From Epiperipatus broadwayi (lineage: Eukaryota; Onychophora; Udeonychophora; Euonychophora; Peripatidae), in assembly GCA_028023455.1 (NCBI GenBank), contig JAQFVV010006336.1:2124224-2188223 (forward strand): a DNA stretch of 64,000 nucleotides, read 5' to 3'. Every line of letters begins with the position of its first letter. Within the stretch, counting starts at the first letter, position 1. Both the position numbers and the translations under genes were made by a program. Below the pieces are notes generated by a model, which had not been told where the DNA came from, made no database searches, and saw nothing but the letters and a program-made list of their open reading frames with translations. Below, piece by piece: positions 10,330-26,600 of the stretch.

Positions 10330-10478
10330 TATTCATTAGGTGTTTGATCTGGAGCTTATGGAGTGGGTTCGAATCCAGGTTGGTCCCTGACCCAAATCTT
10401 GGGCTTGCCTGGGTTTGAAGTACATTTTGTGAGTTCCAGCTCATGTTAGATGGATAAACATATTTTGACCAGCACAAT
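10330..10478 (+). mobile_element. SINE-like fragment with B box
   Basis: It contains GGGTTCGAATCC (about 10367-10378), a perfect pol III B box, inside a tRNA-like context (GATCTGGAGCTTATGGAGT then the B box). GC-richer body sequence follows, ending at an (AT)n run. No good anticodon arm or close A box is visible, so it may be a truncated or diverged SINE, or chance. Confidence 0.35.
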
Positions 10479-10498
10479 ATATATATATATATATATAT
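10479..10498. repeat. (AT)n tract
   Basis: Short AT run between the SINE-like fragment and MITE-like copy B. Confidence 0.85.
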
Positions 10499-10758
10499 TT
10501 GAGCTGCACCTATGTAGTTTAATAAAAAAGAACTAATAATTAATAAAAAAATCAATAATAATAAATATTGAATGTTAAATTATAAATCTAGGCGCACATT
10601 CCAACACATACATAAAAAATATATATACGACAAAAGGAGCGGGATGGGATCTAGGGGTTTGAATACGGGTTAGTAGAGGGATGGGATCTAGGGGTTTGAA
10701 TATGGGTCAGTAGATAGAAACAGGAAGCACAATCTTAAGCTAAGATTGACTGCTTCAA
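10499..10758 (-). mobile_element. MITE-like ~260-bp element, copy B
   Basis: Reverse-oriented partner of 7196-7456, 260 bp against 261 bp. The terminal hairpin (GAAGCAGTCAATCTTAGC, continuing to TGCTTC) is identical in both copies. Inside, this copy carries its own tandem duplication, two ~38-bp units around GGATGGGATCTAGGGGTTTG (about 10641-10712), where copy A has one. A (TA)n run lies at its GCTCAA end. Non-coding. Confidence 0.65.
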
Positions 10759-11939
10759 TAAATGAAATTTAACATCTGTAAGAATAAAAAAATGTATAAT
10801 TACTTAAATCACTGAAATTATTTATTTAACTGTTATACATTATTCATTAGTTATAATAACATTGAGTTTATTTGGTAGTACAAGATATTTGTTTGATTGT
10901 TTTTTTATACATAGAAAATTGACTAAATAAATAAAACAACTTTAGCATGTTCCAATTTATAAACCAATTACACCTTCATTAATTTACTTTACAAAGCAAT
11001 CCAATAAAAAAAAAACATTTATTTCTTTATGTTTGCTTACAGTTTCAATTGCCTAGCAGTCAACCACAGAATTACAGTATTCAAATATATATAATCATTC
11101 AAATATTACTCATATAAATGTACATATTTATATATAAATTTTACATTGCTCTCTCAAGATAGACTGAATATGAAGACCTAAGTGCACCAAAAGTGCTAAA
11201 CCTTATAATTATTTTTATTTGTTTTCTCATCCATGGTGTTCACCTCGAGATATCGCTATTTCTAGGTAAATTCCTAGAAATATACTGTTTCACAGGCATT
11301 CATCCAACAAATGATGAAATTTTCTATGCTATAAATGCAAAAAAAGAGTTCTCACATTATAGTTGGGTGGCAACAGAAGCCAACACAAAGAGACTTCTTT
11401 CTATGATAAAACACAGAAAGAGTCCACAATGACAGATGCTGGTTATGGCTTTTTTTCCTATGCTAAAAGCAAAGAGAAATGCCTTTATTGGCTGCTGTAG
11501 TTGATTTTGTTATTCATTTTCTCATAATCTTCGAATATCTATTATCTCTGTAGTTTGGTGTGATAGTGTGTGTGTTTGAGCCAGTCATAGTTTTTTTTGA
11601 AATTTGATTAGACATATTTTCTTTAATGTGATGTAACTTACTTTAGTGTTGTAAGTTTATTAATAATGATGTGAAGCTTCTATGAAGAATGGGTAACCCT
11701 CAAAAAGTTATTTGAAAGGGTACATGCCAGCATTTATTTGACAATCACGTGACAAATAATGTTCTCATGAGAATTTGTTCAATAAGAAGTAAGATGGCAC
11801 TGTGGCAATTGCCATCATGAAGCCAGCACTGTGGCATATTTGCAAAAATAAAAATATCCTGTAGAAACAGAAAAAGTGTCTTTGTGGTGAGGAAATGTGA
11901 ATTCATGCTAATAAAAATCTGTTATGTCCACCAGTTCTA
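10759..11939. other. AT-rich stretch, no gene supported
   Basis: One 79-codon open stretch (11193-11432) starts with a hydrophobic segment but shows no family motif. I do not call it. A moderately complex segment at about 11,690-11,900 repeats the phrase CACTGTGGCA twice in both branches of a short duplicated stretch. Nothing else stands out. Confidence 0.4.
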
Positions 11940-12545
11940 TATAATATTTGCTGGCGAACAATCTATGCAGTAAGCCAACCTTGCCCTGCCTATATATGCA
12001 TACAAGAATAATAATCCCCGAGACTAACACTGGTGGAATAAGAAAAGCAAAAGATTTAATTACAATACACTAATATCTACATATTTACACGAATAAATTA
12101 AAACAATCATTATACATTTAGATCAACAAAACCTGAAGGTATACCAAAATAAGAAGAATAAAGATCTATGCGCCCTACTTTATAGTCCCTATTATCCTGA
12201 CTCTTGGATATTCGGAGGACAGCAGTCTGCTACCATGCTAAATAAGTGATGTTCAGTGCCTTTCACAGTTCATCTGCATCAGGTAGAACTCCCAGTTTGC
12301 CGATGCTTTACACTTGCACTCATTTCACCAGTTCTGCTATTTTTCGGGATTTGATTGGTCAAATCTTGTTTGTCCATCCACCCTGGTCGAATCAATCTTT
12401 CCCAGTTTACCTGCAGAAGCAGATTTAGACTTTACCTTTTACTTTGATTGATTACCCCTTTTGCAGCTGATTACTTTTTAATTAATTATTTATCTTGTTG
12501 ATCTGCAAAGTTTCTTGATTAATTAACTATCCTATCTCAAAGGAT
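11940..12545 (-). repeat. Possible solo LTR or promoter-like repeat
   Basis: A GC-richer island in AT-rich DNA. On the minus strand it carries ACCAATCAAATC (CCAAT box, about 12352-12363), then GACTATAAAGTAGGG (TATA-like, about 12177-12191), then AATTAAA (about 12055-12061), in the order U3 promoter, TATA, poly(A) signal expected of an LTR. No partner copy occurs in this window and no target duplication was identified. Confidence 0.25.
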
Positions 12546-17615
<5,070 letters not shown>

Positions 17616-17743
17616 TTTGATCATCACCATCATCATTGTGCATTGATACCACTAGATGTTTGATCAACACCATCATCATCAGGCATTTATTCCACTAGAG
17701 GTTTGGTGATCATCATCATCATTATGTATTGCTCTTGTAAATA
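17616..17743. repeat. 43-bp minisatellite with ATC triplets (3 units)
   Basis: Three successive ~43-bp units start TTTGATCATCACCATCATCA, TTTGATCAACACCATCATCA and TTTGGTGATCATCATCATCA. Each ends in a GCATT/GTATT-plus-ACTAGA-type tail that decays in the third. A partial fourth (ATTGATCATCATCAG) follows. No coding significance is apparent. Confidence 0.75.
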
Positions 17744-18229
17744 ATTGATCATCATCAGTATTTTTCTATATTTATGCTTATATATAGGCATATTTGGTTA
17801 ATAATTGAGTAAGTCCATCCCTGAAGAGAGCTGACTGCAAGAACTCCTTGAGTTTGAATTCTGTTGTGTAATGGAGCCTAAAAGAGGAGCTGTAATGAAT
17901 ACGCACTGGTTTAAGTTACATTGAAATATTGTTAGTAAATTATAAGTTAGTATATTGAAAGTAGATGTGATTTGGAACTGGGCATTTCATTGTGACATCT
18001 TTAGCATTCTATTCGAAGACCTAGGCCTGACAGTAGTGAGATGCACTCCCTCTGTTATAATTGCCATTTTTGATTCGGTAACATCTATCACACTCAAATG
18101 TGCCATCAAATCATAGATGTAGGATATGACTTGTTGTAGGGTGATAACCACATAGTATTCAAATCATCCAACCACTGAGTTGTATTCATGTCATTGTATG
18201 GTGTACCCAGCAGTTCTGTTATAATACAA

Positions 18230-18625
18230 TATCTTATATTACTTGAATACAAATATAATTTATGTACTTGAAGTTTAGATGTAATATAGGGAATTTGAAC
18301 ACAGACTTTCAAGTTCCTTTAAGCTATTCATTCTATCTCATACAACCAATACACATGACTATGCACATATAAAAAATATAAATGATCTCCAATATATGTA
18401 CCTTGTGCTGAACCAGGACTCATTAGTTGGTCGATATCATCATTTCCCATTTATATAATCACTGCTCAGTTTATATTACTATAGTAAATCTTCAAGCTCT
18501 ATTGGATAGACTTCAATCTATTCTTCCCCCAAACTTTTCAGCCATTCGTACCATTGAACATTTGATGATGAAAGATCAGCATAATAATGATATTGGTATC
18601 AACAATAGACTTGGGTGTTGTATCA
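18230..18625 (-). mobile_element. tRNA-related dispersed repeat, copy 1
   Basis: One of four copies in the window. On the minus strand 18328-18289 reads AATAGCTTAAAGGAAC, then CTGTGTTCAAATTCCC, a reduced tRNA-like unit with A-box-like and B-box-like parts and no anticodon arm. The + strand section from about 18380 onward (AATGATCTCCAATATATGTA, GTGCTGAACCAG, TTTGATGATGAAAGATC) is shared with 27,975-28,215 and 28,405-28,630. A pol III SINE or a composite repeat is likely. Confidence 0.55.
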
Positions 18626-18719
18626 GCAGATTGTCAATGGTATAGCTAGGAGTAGATTGAATCCTGTTCATTAAAGTTTAAACTATTCTAATATTACCAA
18701 TCACTGATTATTTAAATGT

Positions 18720-18900
18720 TTGGGAGATGATGAACTGGACCAACTGATGACTGCTGGTTTATGACAAAATACATATATTGGAGATCATTATTTTTTTCAC
18801 ATTGGGTGGTCATGTGTGTTGGTTATATGGGATAAAATGGATATCCTAATGGGATTTCAAAGAATGTGTTCAAATTTTCCATATTATACATAATATCCTA
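18720..18900 (+). mobile_element. tRNA-related dispersed repeat, copy 2 (inverted)
   Basis: This is the reverse complement of part of copy 1: AATACATATATTGGAGATCATT here against AATGATCTCCAATATATGTA there, and GTGTTCAAATTTTCC (about 18868-18882) as the B-box-like part on the + strand. Copies 1 and 2 therefore form an imperfect inverted pair about 350 bp apart, which could fold into a hairpin. Confidence 0.5.
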
Positions 18901-19019
18901 TGTTATAAATATAAAAAATACTCATTTTTAATCAACCCAGTAAGCATATATTCTTGTACATTTTAAATAATTTTATAAATATTAATCTTTTATTATTTTT
19001 AATTGATTGCTGTTGCATA

Positions 19020-19027
19020 AACTATTT
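19020..19027. repeat. 8-bp target-site duplication, left copy
   Basis: AACTATTT abuts the left end of the transposon (GGTGCTTTTC). The same 8 bases follow the right end at 23612-23619. Eight-bp duplications are characteristic of Merlin/IS1595-type transposition. Confidence 0.85.
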
Positions 19028-20416
19028 GGTGCTTTTCTCAAGAACTGGATGAGCCAGCAGGCGGCACTGCAGAACCACCAAGAAGCCTGCAATTCATAAA
19101 TTTTTTTTAAATTCGCTAAAAATCGCTTAATTTTAGAAGTCGTAGACCCCCCCTCCGGCGCACGAGACAAATCAGTCAATATCACTGAAATTAAAATGTA
19201 ATAAAAAAAATAGCTAAAAATCAGTTAATTTTAGAAATGGTAGACCCCCCCCCCACCGCATGAGACAAATGTGTCAAAATTGCTGAAATTAAAATGTATA
19301 ATTGGGAAAAAAAATTATAATAAAAGCCTACAAAATTAAACAAAAACATACTAAATGTCAAAGCGATTTAAAAAAGAATCACTCTTCAGTTATATAATAT
19401 TAATTCAAACCTCGTAGTAACCTGTAATAGCGTATTAGTTTACATCAAAAATTATTACAAATAAAAAATCGCACATATATAAAATAGTAACCTGTAATAG
19501 CATATTAGTTTATATCAAAAATTATTGCAAATAAAAAATTGCACATATATAAAATTCAACAACACAGAAATAAAATAATCAGAATAGAAAATTGAAATTT
19601 AAAACAAAAGTTGATTATAACATCTGAGGTGAATAATGTTTATAAATCCCCCCCTCACAAAATAAGTAAAGTGCAAATTATGAATGCTATTTTTAAAATC
19701 CTATGAATAAATGGGGGGAAATATACAATAAAAGCCTACGACATTAAACAAAAACATACTAAATCTCAAAGCGATTTAAAAAAGTAAAAGTATTTTTAAA
19801 ATGCAAAAATAACAGCATGAAATATGGCGGGAAATGTGTTAAAAAAGAATGTCTCAGTTATCTAACTAACAGATATAATAATAATTCAAACCTTAATAAC
19901 AGACTAATACATATAAAGTAATCATTGTTCCTATTAATCTATAATAGCGTCATTAGTTTAAATTCAGTTAATATGTTACTGTATTACTAGTTTATATCAA
20001 AAATTATTGCAAATACTCAGATTAAGTCGCACATATATAAATTAAACAAAATTGAAATAAAATAATCAGAATAGAAAATATAATTTGAAAGTAATTTACC
20101 AATTTCCCTGGAGAGTGAGTTCATCTTTCAGCAGGTCGTTGAATAGAACTGAAAAAATAGCTAAACATTTTTGGTACTATATGTAGTATAAAGAAATTTC
20201 CAGAACTCGGGTCATGTGACTGATTGATTTTGCAAGTTTTGTCGTGGGGAAATTAATCTCTATGTTTTGAGAAAGTGAAAGTATTTTTTTTAAAAAATGG
20301 GAAATAATACTTTTTTCGTTTTAAATTATAAATCAATAATATCAACAAATTAAAAATCCTTCTTTTTCTTTTAAAAAACTTAATTTTCTTGTATTAATAC
20401 TGAACATATATTTATA
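19028..20416 (+). repeat. Left terminal inverted repeat of the Merlin element
   Basis: Pairs with 22305-23611. Near the outer end it contains a ~100-bp subrepeat present twice, each with a poly-C block (19148-19155 and 19245-19254) in the phrase GTAGACCCCCC...GAGACAAAT. A 70-bp unit starting TAACCTGTAATAGC occurs twice (19418-19487, 19488-19557); the right arm shows one copy. This explains part of the ~80-bp length difference between arms. Confidence 0.85.
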
Positions 20417-21154
20417 AGTTGTGAGACGAGGGAGTTTGAAAATGGTAAATGTAACAATTTATATAATATAAAACTCCAATGGTTTAACTGTTTTTATCTT
20501 CTTACAGTTATTTTTGGAGTTTTATATTATATAAATATGTTCAGTATTGATATAATAAAATAAATTTTTTGAAAAGGAGAAGGATTTTTAATTTGTTGAT
20601 ATTATTGGAGAACATATATATTTTAAAAAAAAAGTGATTGTACATTTGCAGTGTTATAATATATGATTATAAATAAAATAATTTATATGTATGCATTTTC
20701 TCAAAATATTGATCTATCAAGCTTTCTGGGGTTTTTTGGGAGGGGCTTCCTCCGTTATTACTTTTTATTTGGCTTTGGGATGAAAGGAAGTAAAATTAAA
20801 ACATTACTGTTCTATTTAGTTTGTGCTTTAATGAAGACAAAACAACCCTAAGATGTAATACTTTTTATTTATTGTATGAAATGCAGCATTTCAAAAAGTT
20901 CGAATGAAAACTGCTGTACACATTCCATTTCATAAATTTTAAAGTTTATATGGCTTTTTATGGACACATGTGCGCACAACAAATTAGAATTAAAACAACT
21001 AATAAATAGGCATTTAATCAAAAACTGACATGCAAACAAATGAAGGCAAAATACTAGTGATTTCTTTAGGTTATGTTTATTTATAATAAATAAATTTAAA
21101 AAAACTCACAAATTCAAGTTAAAATAAGATCTTGATATAAACAAAAAAAAAAAA
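20417..21154. other. Inner spacer of Merlin with a local palindrome
   Basis: Contains an inverted pair, TATAATATAAAACTCCA (about 20461-20477) and TGGAGTTTTATATTATA (about 20515-20531). An inverted extra copy of the inner arm end also lies at about 20525-20612 (GTTCAGTATTGATA to ATTTGTTGATATTATTGGAG). The remainder is non-coding AT-rich sequence downstream of the transposase. Confidence 0.6.
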
Positions 21155-22029
21155 CTAAGACCTTCTTGCAATGGCTATCTCAGTAAGTATGGCTCTGAAC
21201 AAGTTCTCCCCTTTGTGGAGGTGACGCCACATAAATTTGGCCATGTAGTCGGGGAGGCATTGGCGGGCTGTGCCACGATATCTTTTATTATGCCACTTCT
21301 GCATTCCCCAAAGATGCTCAATGTTCTGACTGTGGATGCCTGTGCTGGGGTCTACAAAGTTGTAGCGGAGATTGACTTTCATATGTGTGGATTCTGCAGC
21401 TTCCAGCTCTGACATCTCGTACCCCTTTCAACAGTCGGAATCACAGATCCAGGTTCAATGTTGTTACATATGGCCTGCAAAAGCGAAGCTGCTGATCAAC
21501 ATGGGATGGGCACCACAAAGCATTGTTTGGTCTCCTGGCACAGATCTCCAAATATCCACTGTTGTAGAAGCATTCTGCCCTGGTGTTTCTTCCTTCGGGT
21601 GAACATAGTCTCATCCACCTCCACTATCAGCCCAGCACCACCGATTTTGGTATGTTCTCAAGACTCCAGGCTCTCGTGGCATAATTCTCTTAGGCCTGTG
21701 GTCCAATTGATGATAGCATTTCATGATAGATGAAGATCTGTGATACCACGTTCTATCGTCATCTCGCTGTGGCTCCAAAAATATACCAGATGCATGGCTT
21801 TTAAAAATGATATCTTAGAACCATCGAACCATGTCTGCTGGTGAATAGAGCTTCTTTGTTAGCACAATTGAGTGGGGCAGTGAATGCTAGATAACTGGTG
21901 TAATGTCATTTGTTTGCCGCAAACACATTGCTTTAAGGCAGGCAAGATGTTGTTAGCCTGCAGAAATGACACTGCATCAGCCTTGGTGACAGGCAACTAC
22001 CAGACCATAATATTTTCAGCATTAGACAT
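21155..22029 (-). pseudogene. Merlin-type (ISXO2-like) transposase, broken
   Basis: Read on the minus strand from an ATG at 22029. The N-terminal part has a CVCG pair typical of the zinc-ribbon region, then TWFDGSKISF and VYFWS, as in IS1595-type transposases. The DDE core follows: VEVDET (first Asp, codon 21613-21615), FTRRKKHQGRM, QQWIFGDL; then EPGSVI and a DC motif (second Asp, 21434-21436); then YNFVDPSTGIHSQNIEHLWG (Glu, 21317-21319) and FMWRHLHKGENLF. The known family cuts and pastes the element by recognising its TIRs. At least four in-frame stops precede the first Asp. A frameshift lies between the first and second Asp, and the Trp expected after the DC motif is a TGA (21428-21430). 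All three catalytic acidic residues remain. Only the last 86 residues are one open frame. Confidence 0.88.
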
Positions 22030-22134
22030 TTTGTTGCACATAAGCTTTTCCAAAGCGTACTAGTGAATGCACTTTTGAGATATGACTGGGCTTTTTATAA
22101 ACATCTGCAGGATGACCTCTAATGTCAAGTTAAC

Positions 22135-22295
22135 AATTGCAAATACCTTGGTCAGATTATTAATATATAGATGGAAACATAATGGATGAAATTAATAATA
22201 GAATTAAACTTGGTTGGAGTGCTTTCGGTAGAAATAACTTTATACTAAAAGGAAATATGCCTATGTGTTTGATAAAACTGTTGAAACATTGGACT
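22135..22295 (+). pseudogene. RTE-type LINE reverse transcriptase fragment
   Basis: The + strand reads KYLGQIIN, then after a small disruption MDEINNRIKLGWSAFGRNN and LKGNMPMCL. This is the segment just C-terminal to the reverse transcriptase core in RTE-like LINEs (consensus style: YLG..IN.DG...EI..RI..GW.AF.K). The piece lies inside the Merlin element between the transposase and the right TIR. It was therefore inserted into it or captured by it. Only about 50 codons remain. Confidence 0.7.
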
Positions 22296-22304
22296 TTTGT
22301 ATTA

Positions 22305-23611
22305 TATAAATATATGTTCAGTATTGATACAAGAAAATTAAGTATTTTAAAAGAAAAAGAAGGATTTTTAATTTGTTGATATTATTGATTTATAATTTAA
22401 AACAAGAAAAGTATTATTTCCCATTTTTTTAAAAAATACTTTCACTTTCTCAAAATGTAGAGATTAATTTCCTAGCGACAAAACTTGCAAAATCAATCAG
22501 TCACATGACCCGAGTTCTGGAAATTTCTTTATACTACATATAGTACCAAAAATGTTTAGCTATTTTTTCAGTTCTATTCAATGACCTGCTGAAAGATGAA
22601 CTCACTCTCCAGGAAAATTGGTAAATTACTTTCAAATTGTATTTTCTATTCTGATTATTTTATTTCAATTTTGTTTAATTTATATATGTGTGACTTAATC
22701 CAAGTATTTGCAATAATTTTTGATATAAACTAGTAATACAGTAACATATTAACTGAATTTAAACTAATGACGCTATTATAGATTAATAGGAACAATGATT
22801 ACTTTATATGTATTAGTCTGTTATTAAGGTTTGAATTATTATTATATCTGTTAGTTAGATAACTGAGACATTCTTTTTTAACACATTTCCCGCCATATTT
22901 CATGCTGTTATTTTTGCATTTTAAAAATACTTTTACTTTTTTAAATCACTTTGAGATTTAGTATGTTTTTGTTTAATGCCATAGGCTTTTATTGTATATT
23001 TTTTTCCCATTTATTTCATAGGATTTTAAAAATAGCATTCATAATTTGTACTTTACTTATTTTGAGAGGGGAGGGGGATTTGTAAATATTATTCACCTCA
23101 GATGTTATAATCAACTTTTGTTTTAAATTTCAATTTTCTATTCTGATTATTTTATTTCTGTGTTGTTGAATTTTATATATGTGCGATTTTTTATTTGCAA
23201 TAATTTTTGATATAAACTAATACGCTATTGGTTTGAATTATTATATAACTGAAGAGTGATTTTTTTTAAAATTGCTTTGACATTTAGTATGTTTTTGTTT
23301 AATTTTGTAGGCTTTTATTATAATTTTTTTTTCCAATTATACATTTTAATTTCAGCGATTTTGACACATTTGTCTCGTACGGCAGGAGGGGGTCTACCAT
23401 TTCTAAAATTAACTGATTTTTAGCTATTTTTTTATTACATTTCAATTTCAGCGATTTTGACTGATTTGTCTCATGCGTGGGAGGGGGGGGTTACGACTTC
23501 TAAAATGAAGCAATTTTTAGCGAATTTTTTAAAAAAAATTTATGAATTGCAGGCTTCTTGGTGGTTCTGCAGCGCCACCTGGTGGCTCGTCCAGTTCTTG
23601 AGAAAAGCACC
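22305..23611 (-). repeat. Right terminal inverted repeat of the Merlin element
   Basis: Reverse complement of 19028-20416 with scattered substitutions. It has the two poly-G counterparts of the left poly-C blocks (about 23383-23391 and 23481-23490) and a single copy of the 70-bp unit that is doubled on the left. Confidence 0.85.
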
Positions 23612-23619
23612 AACTATTT
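23612..23619. repeat. 8-bp target-site duplication, right copy
   Basis: AACTATTT, identical to 19020-19027. Confidence 0.85.
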
Positions 23620-26600
23620 AATATATATATATTGAATATTTTCTCAGAAATTACAAAACTATAATACAACAGTATGACACATCAAGATTTTATTTTCATA
23701 TATATTATTTTACTTTGGTATGAATTTAAAACCTATTAATAATATATTTTGATTATTTTATTATAGTTTGTATTTTTTATATATAATATTATCTCCCTTC
23801 AAAAACTTTAACTAAAACAATTTTAAATTGTCTTATATTTTTTAACAACAAGCAAATATAAAGGAATAAATTTTATTTTATTGAATTGCATTGTAAAGTG
23901 ATTAGAAAAATTATATAGATATACAAATCAATGGATAAGAGAAAAAAAAATAGAGCAATAATTCAATTTTATAATCTCTTTATTATCATGTAAAATGTAT
24001 TTACAATTACTAAAATTGTTCTCTTTTTAATATTGCATAAAGTTTAATATTTGTTTAATCACCTGCTTTCATTCTTATTTTTGCAAATACAAAGTTTAGA
24101 AATTAATCTGACAATTCGATCATTCAACAATCTTTTTAAAAGACTTTATTTCATATTATGCATTTAAAAATATTGAACAATTAACATATCAATTAACAAA
24201 ACTGAAATATTGAAAAAAAAAGCATAAAAATATTTACTAAATATCTCTGCAATTATGTAAGATGCAGGTAATAAAAATTAAGATTATTGGTATCTGAATA
24301 ATAAAAAATATTAGAGTTGATGCCAATTAGCATTTGTTTGTTTTTTTTTTTGTTTTTTTTGGTTGATATTTTTTTTTTTTTGGATCAGATATTTTGAGGC
24401 TTTCAAATTTTATTATTTTTTTCAGATAGCTTAGTAACAATGTACACTTCCATTTATTTTGGGTTAATTTGCTCTAATATTGACACATTTGATATCATTA
24501 TTATCAAGTCACTCATTACAAATATAATCTTTATTTACTTTAGCAATGTTAACCAATGTCTTATTTACTCATACTTAAAATAACATCAATATTAAGCCTA
24601 ATTAATGTATCCTATATAAATATCATTTGTCTTGATGTTTTTTTTATAATATAAAATGCACTAAATATGCCATTAAGTTATAGATTACCTTCATAAATTG
24701 TATAGCATTTTATATCATTTTATATAAGTTAATTATATTTTATATTAAAATGAAAAGTCACAAAAACCAAAATAAAATAAAACCATTGCATCAAATAATC
24801 AAAATAATAAGTTTTTTTCTACAAAAAAAAATGTCTTTAGTGTACATACACATAAATGTGCTAAACATATTTTAATAGCAATGGGATAAATAGTAGGGTG
24901 TCTTTCAGATAGTGAATATGGATATTTAAAAAAAAAAAAAACATTATTTGGCTAAGAGTATATATCCAACAAAAAACTATAACATATTAGTTTATATGAT
25001 TAAGTCTTGTTTTAAGTGCAAACAAAATTTCTGCTGCTTTGTAAGTTGATCAAAGACTAATTGCTGCATTTTCATTTTCTTTTTATTAATTTGTTTCTGT
25101 TATTATATTCGTAAAATACATTAGCAGGTTTTCAAGAACTATTCATGTCATAGATTATCTTTGAAAATAGGTTAAGGTGTTTATGGTTAACATTTTCAAT
25201 TTTTATTACCTGCATAAATTCTGATACAAATGTTTTATTTTATATATAAATATAAATTATTATATAAAATATGCAAACTCTCACTATTGAGAAATCAGTG
25301 ATGTAGACAACTTATTTAAATGACTAGAAGTCTTTAAATATAAACTTATATAAGGTGTACTGTCACCAGTATGTGAGAAGATGTATCTGAGATAGAAATG
25401 TTATTCAGCAAATTATTGTATATTTGTAAAATCTATTTAAAAAATTTCCTTCTTTTATAAATGTAGAATGACTTCTAAAGTTAGTCTAAAAATCCTTTTT
25501 TTTTTTTTGCAAAATATGATTATAATAATAATAATAATTGTAATCAGAGTAACATTAATCATTATAAACTATAAGAAAAGCAAATAATAATGCTATAATT
25601 TTTGAATAAATAGGAATATATACATTGTGATTTTTTAAAATCTTGATATGAACACTTCAGGATCTGAACATGAGACATTATTTATTAGTAAGATATCACC
25701 AAAATTAAAGATTATATAACCACTCTTAATCAATTTTATCTTGTAGAAATATAATTTATCAAATAACAAAATATTGAATGATGTTAAATTTATGGTAAGA
25801 TTTAATTTCGTGTCTTGTATTACTTGGAATTTTCATATGTATTAATTAAAGGCTAATATTACAAAAAACTATCTGGTATAAATATATCTGTGGTTTTTTA
25901 ATTAGTACAATTACTCCAAATTAGATTTTTAAAAGAAGAGAGAAAATGTTATTATTTTTGTAGGCTTGCATTATGACATTTTTGAAGATTTTAATGTCTG
26001 TGTAGTAAAAATGGAAATGATGACTGTAAATTATCTTTGCTAACTAGGATTATTATTAAAGTATTTTTGAGTAACTCTTAAAGTGGTCATTACAAACACT
26101 TTTCTTATTCAGCAAAAAACTTATTATGAATAATATATATTGAACTGAGTGGGAGTTAGATCTCATAAAAAGTATAGAATAAAAATTTTTACTCTTTTAT
26201 TAAAAAAAAAAAACAAAATTATAAAACAAACTGTATAAAATATGACAAATTATTTATTATAAATTCGATCTACTCCAGCTGCAATTTAGTATTGCATCAC
26301 CCTGGTTCCTCAGGCAGAGAAGCAAAATATCCAGAGGGTACCTATAACTAGACTGAAACTATACATGCTATAATTTACAACCACATTTCCAAGTTACAGA
26401 ATTTCTCCTGCTGCTGAATGCAAACCCTGTCATTTAAAGCACTTTATTTGTTTTGAAGTAAACTTCAGGTGCCAGCTAACTACAAGAAATAGGTAACATG
26501 CCCTGAATGACAGCTTACTAATTCAGCACCTGGATATCCCAACTAGCTCAATCAAAAAGTAGTATAATAAACTGCTTTAATTAGTGGTATTAGTAAAAGA

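Larger units (their letters stand above)
19028..23611 (-). mobile_element. Merlin (IS1595/ISXO2-like) DNA transposon with long TIRs
   Basis: A 4,584-bp element begins GGTGCTTTTCTCAAGAACTG and ends with the exact reverse complement of that string. It is flanked by a perfect 8-bp duplication, AACTATTT. Its inverted repeats run about 1,389 bp (19028-20416) and 1,307 bp (22305-23611). The centre holds a broken minus-strand transposase of the Merlin type and a small LINE piece. The first 73 bases of the arms differ at only four positions. Merlin elements usually have much shorter TIRs, so arms of this size are notable. The transposase is dead, but the exact ends and duplication suggest clean insertion with later decay. 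Confidence 0.9.

Noticed and set aside
11193-11432. 79-codon frame as a small secreted or membrane protein
   Set aside because: The hydrophobic start is expected in AT-rich DNA. There is no family motif and no exon context.
17616-17760. CRISPR-like array
   Set aside because: Units are contiguous ~43-bp minisatellite copies with internal ATC triplets. There is no repeat-spacer structure, and the DNA is eukaryotic.
21215-21733. Plus-strand open frames over the Merlin transposase
   Set aside because: They are antisense shadows; the minus strand carries the family motifs and catalytic residues.
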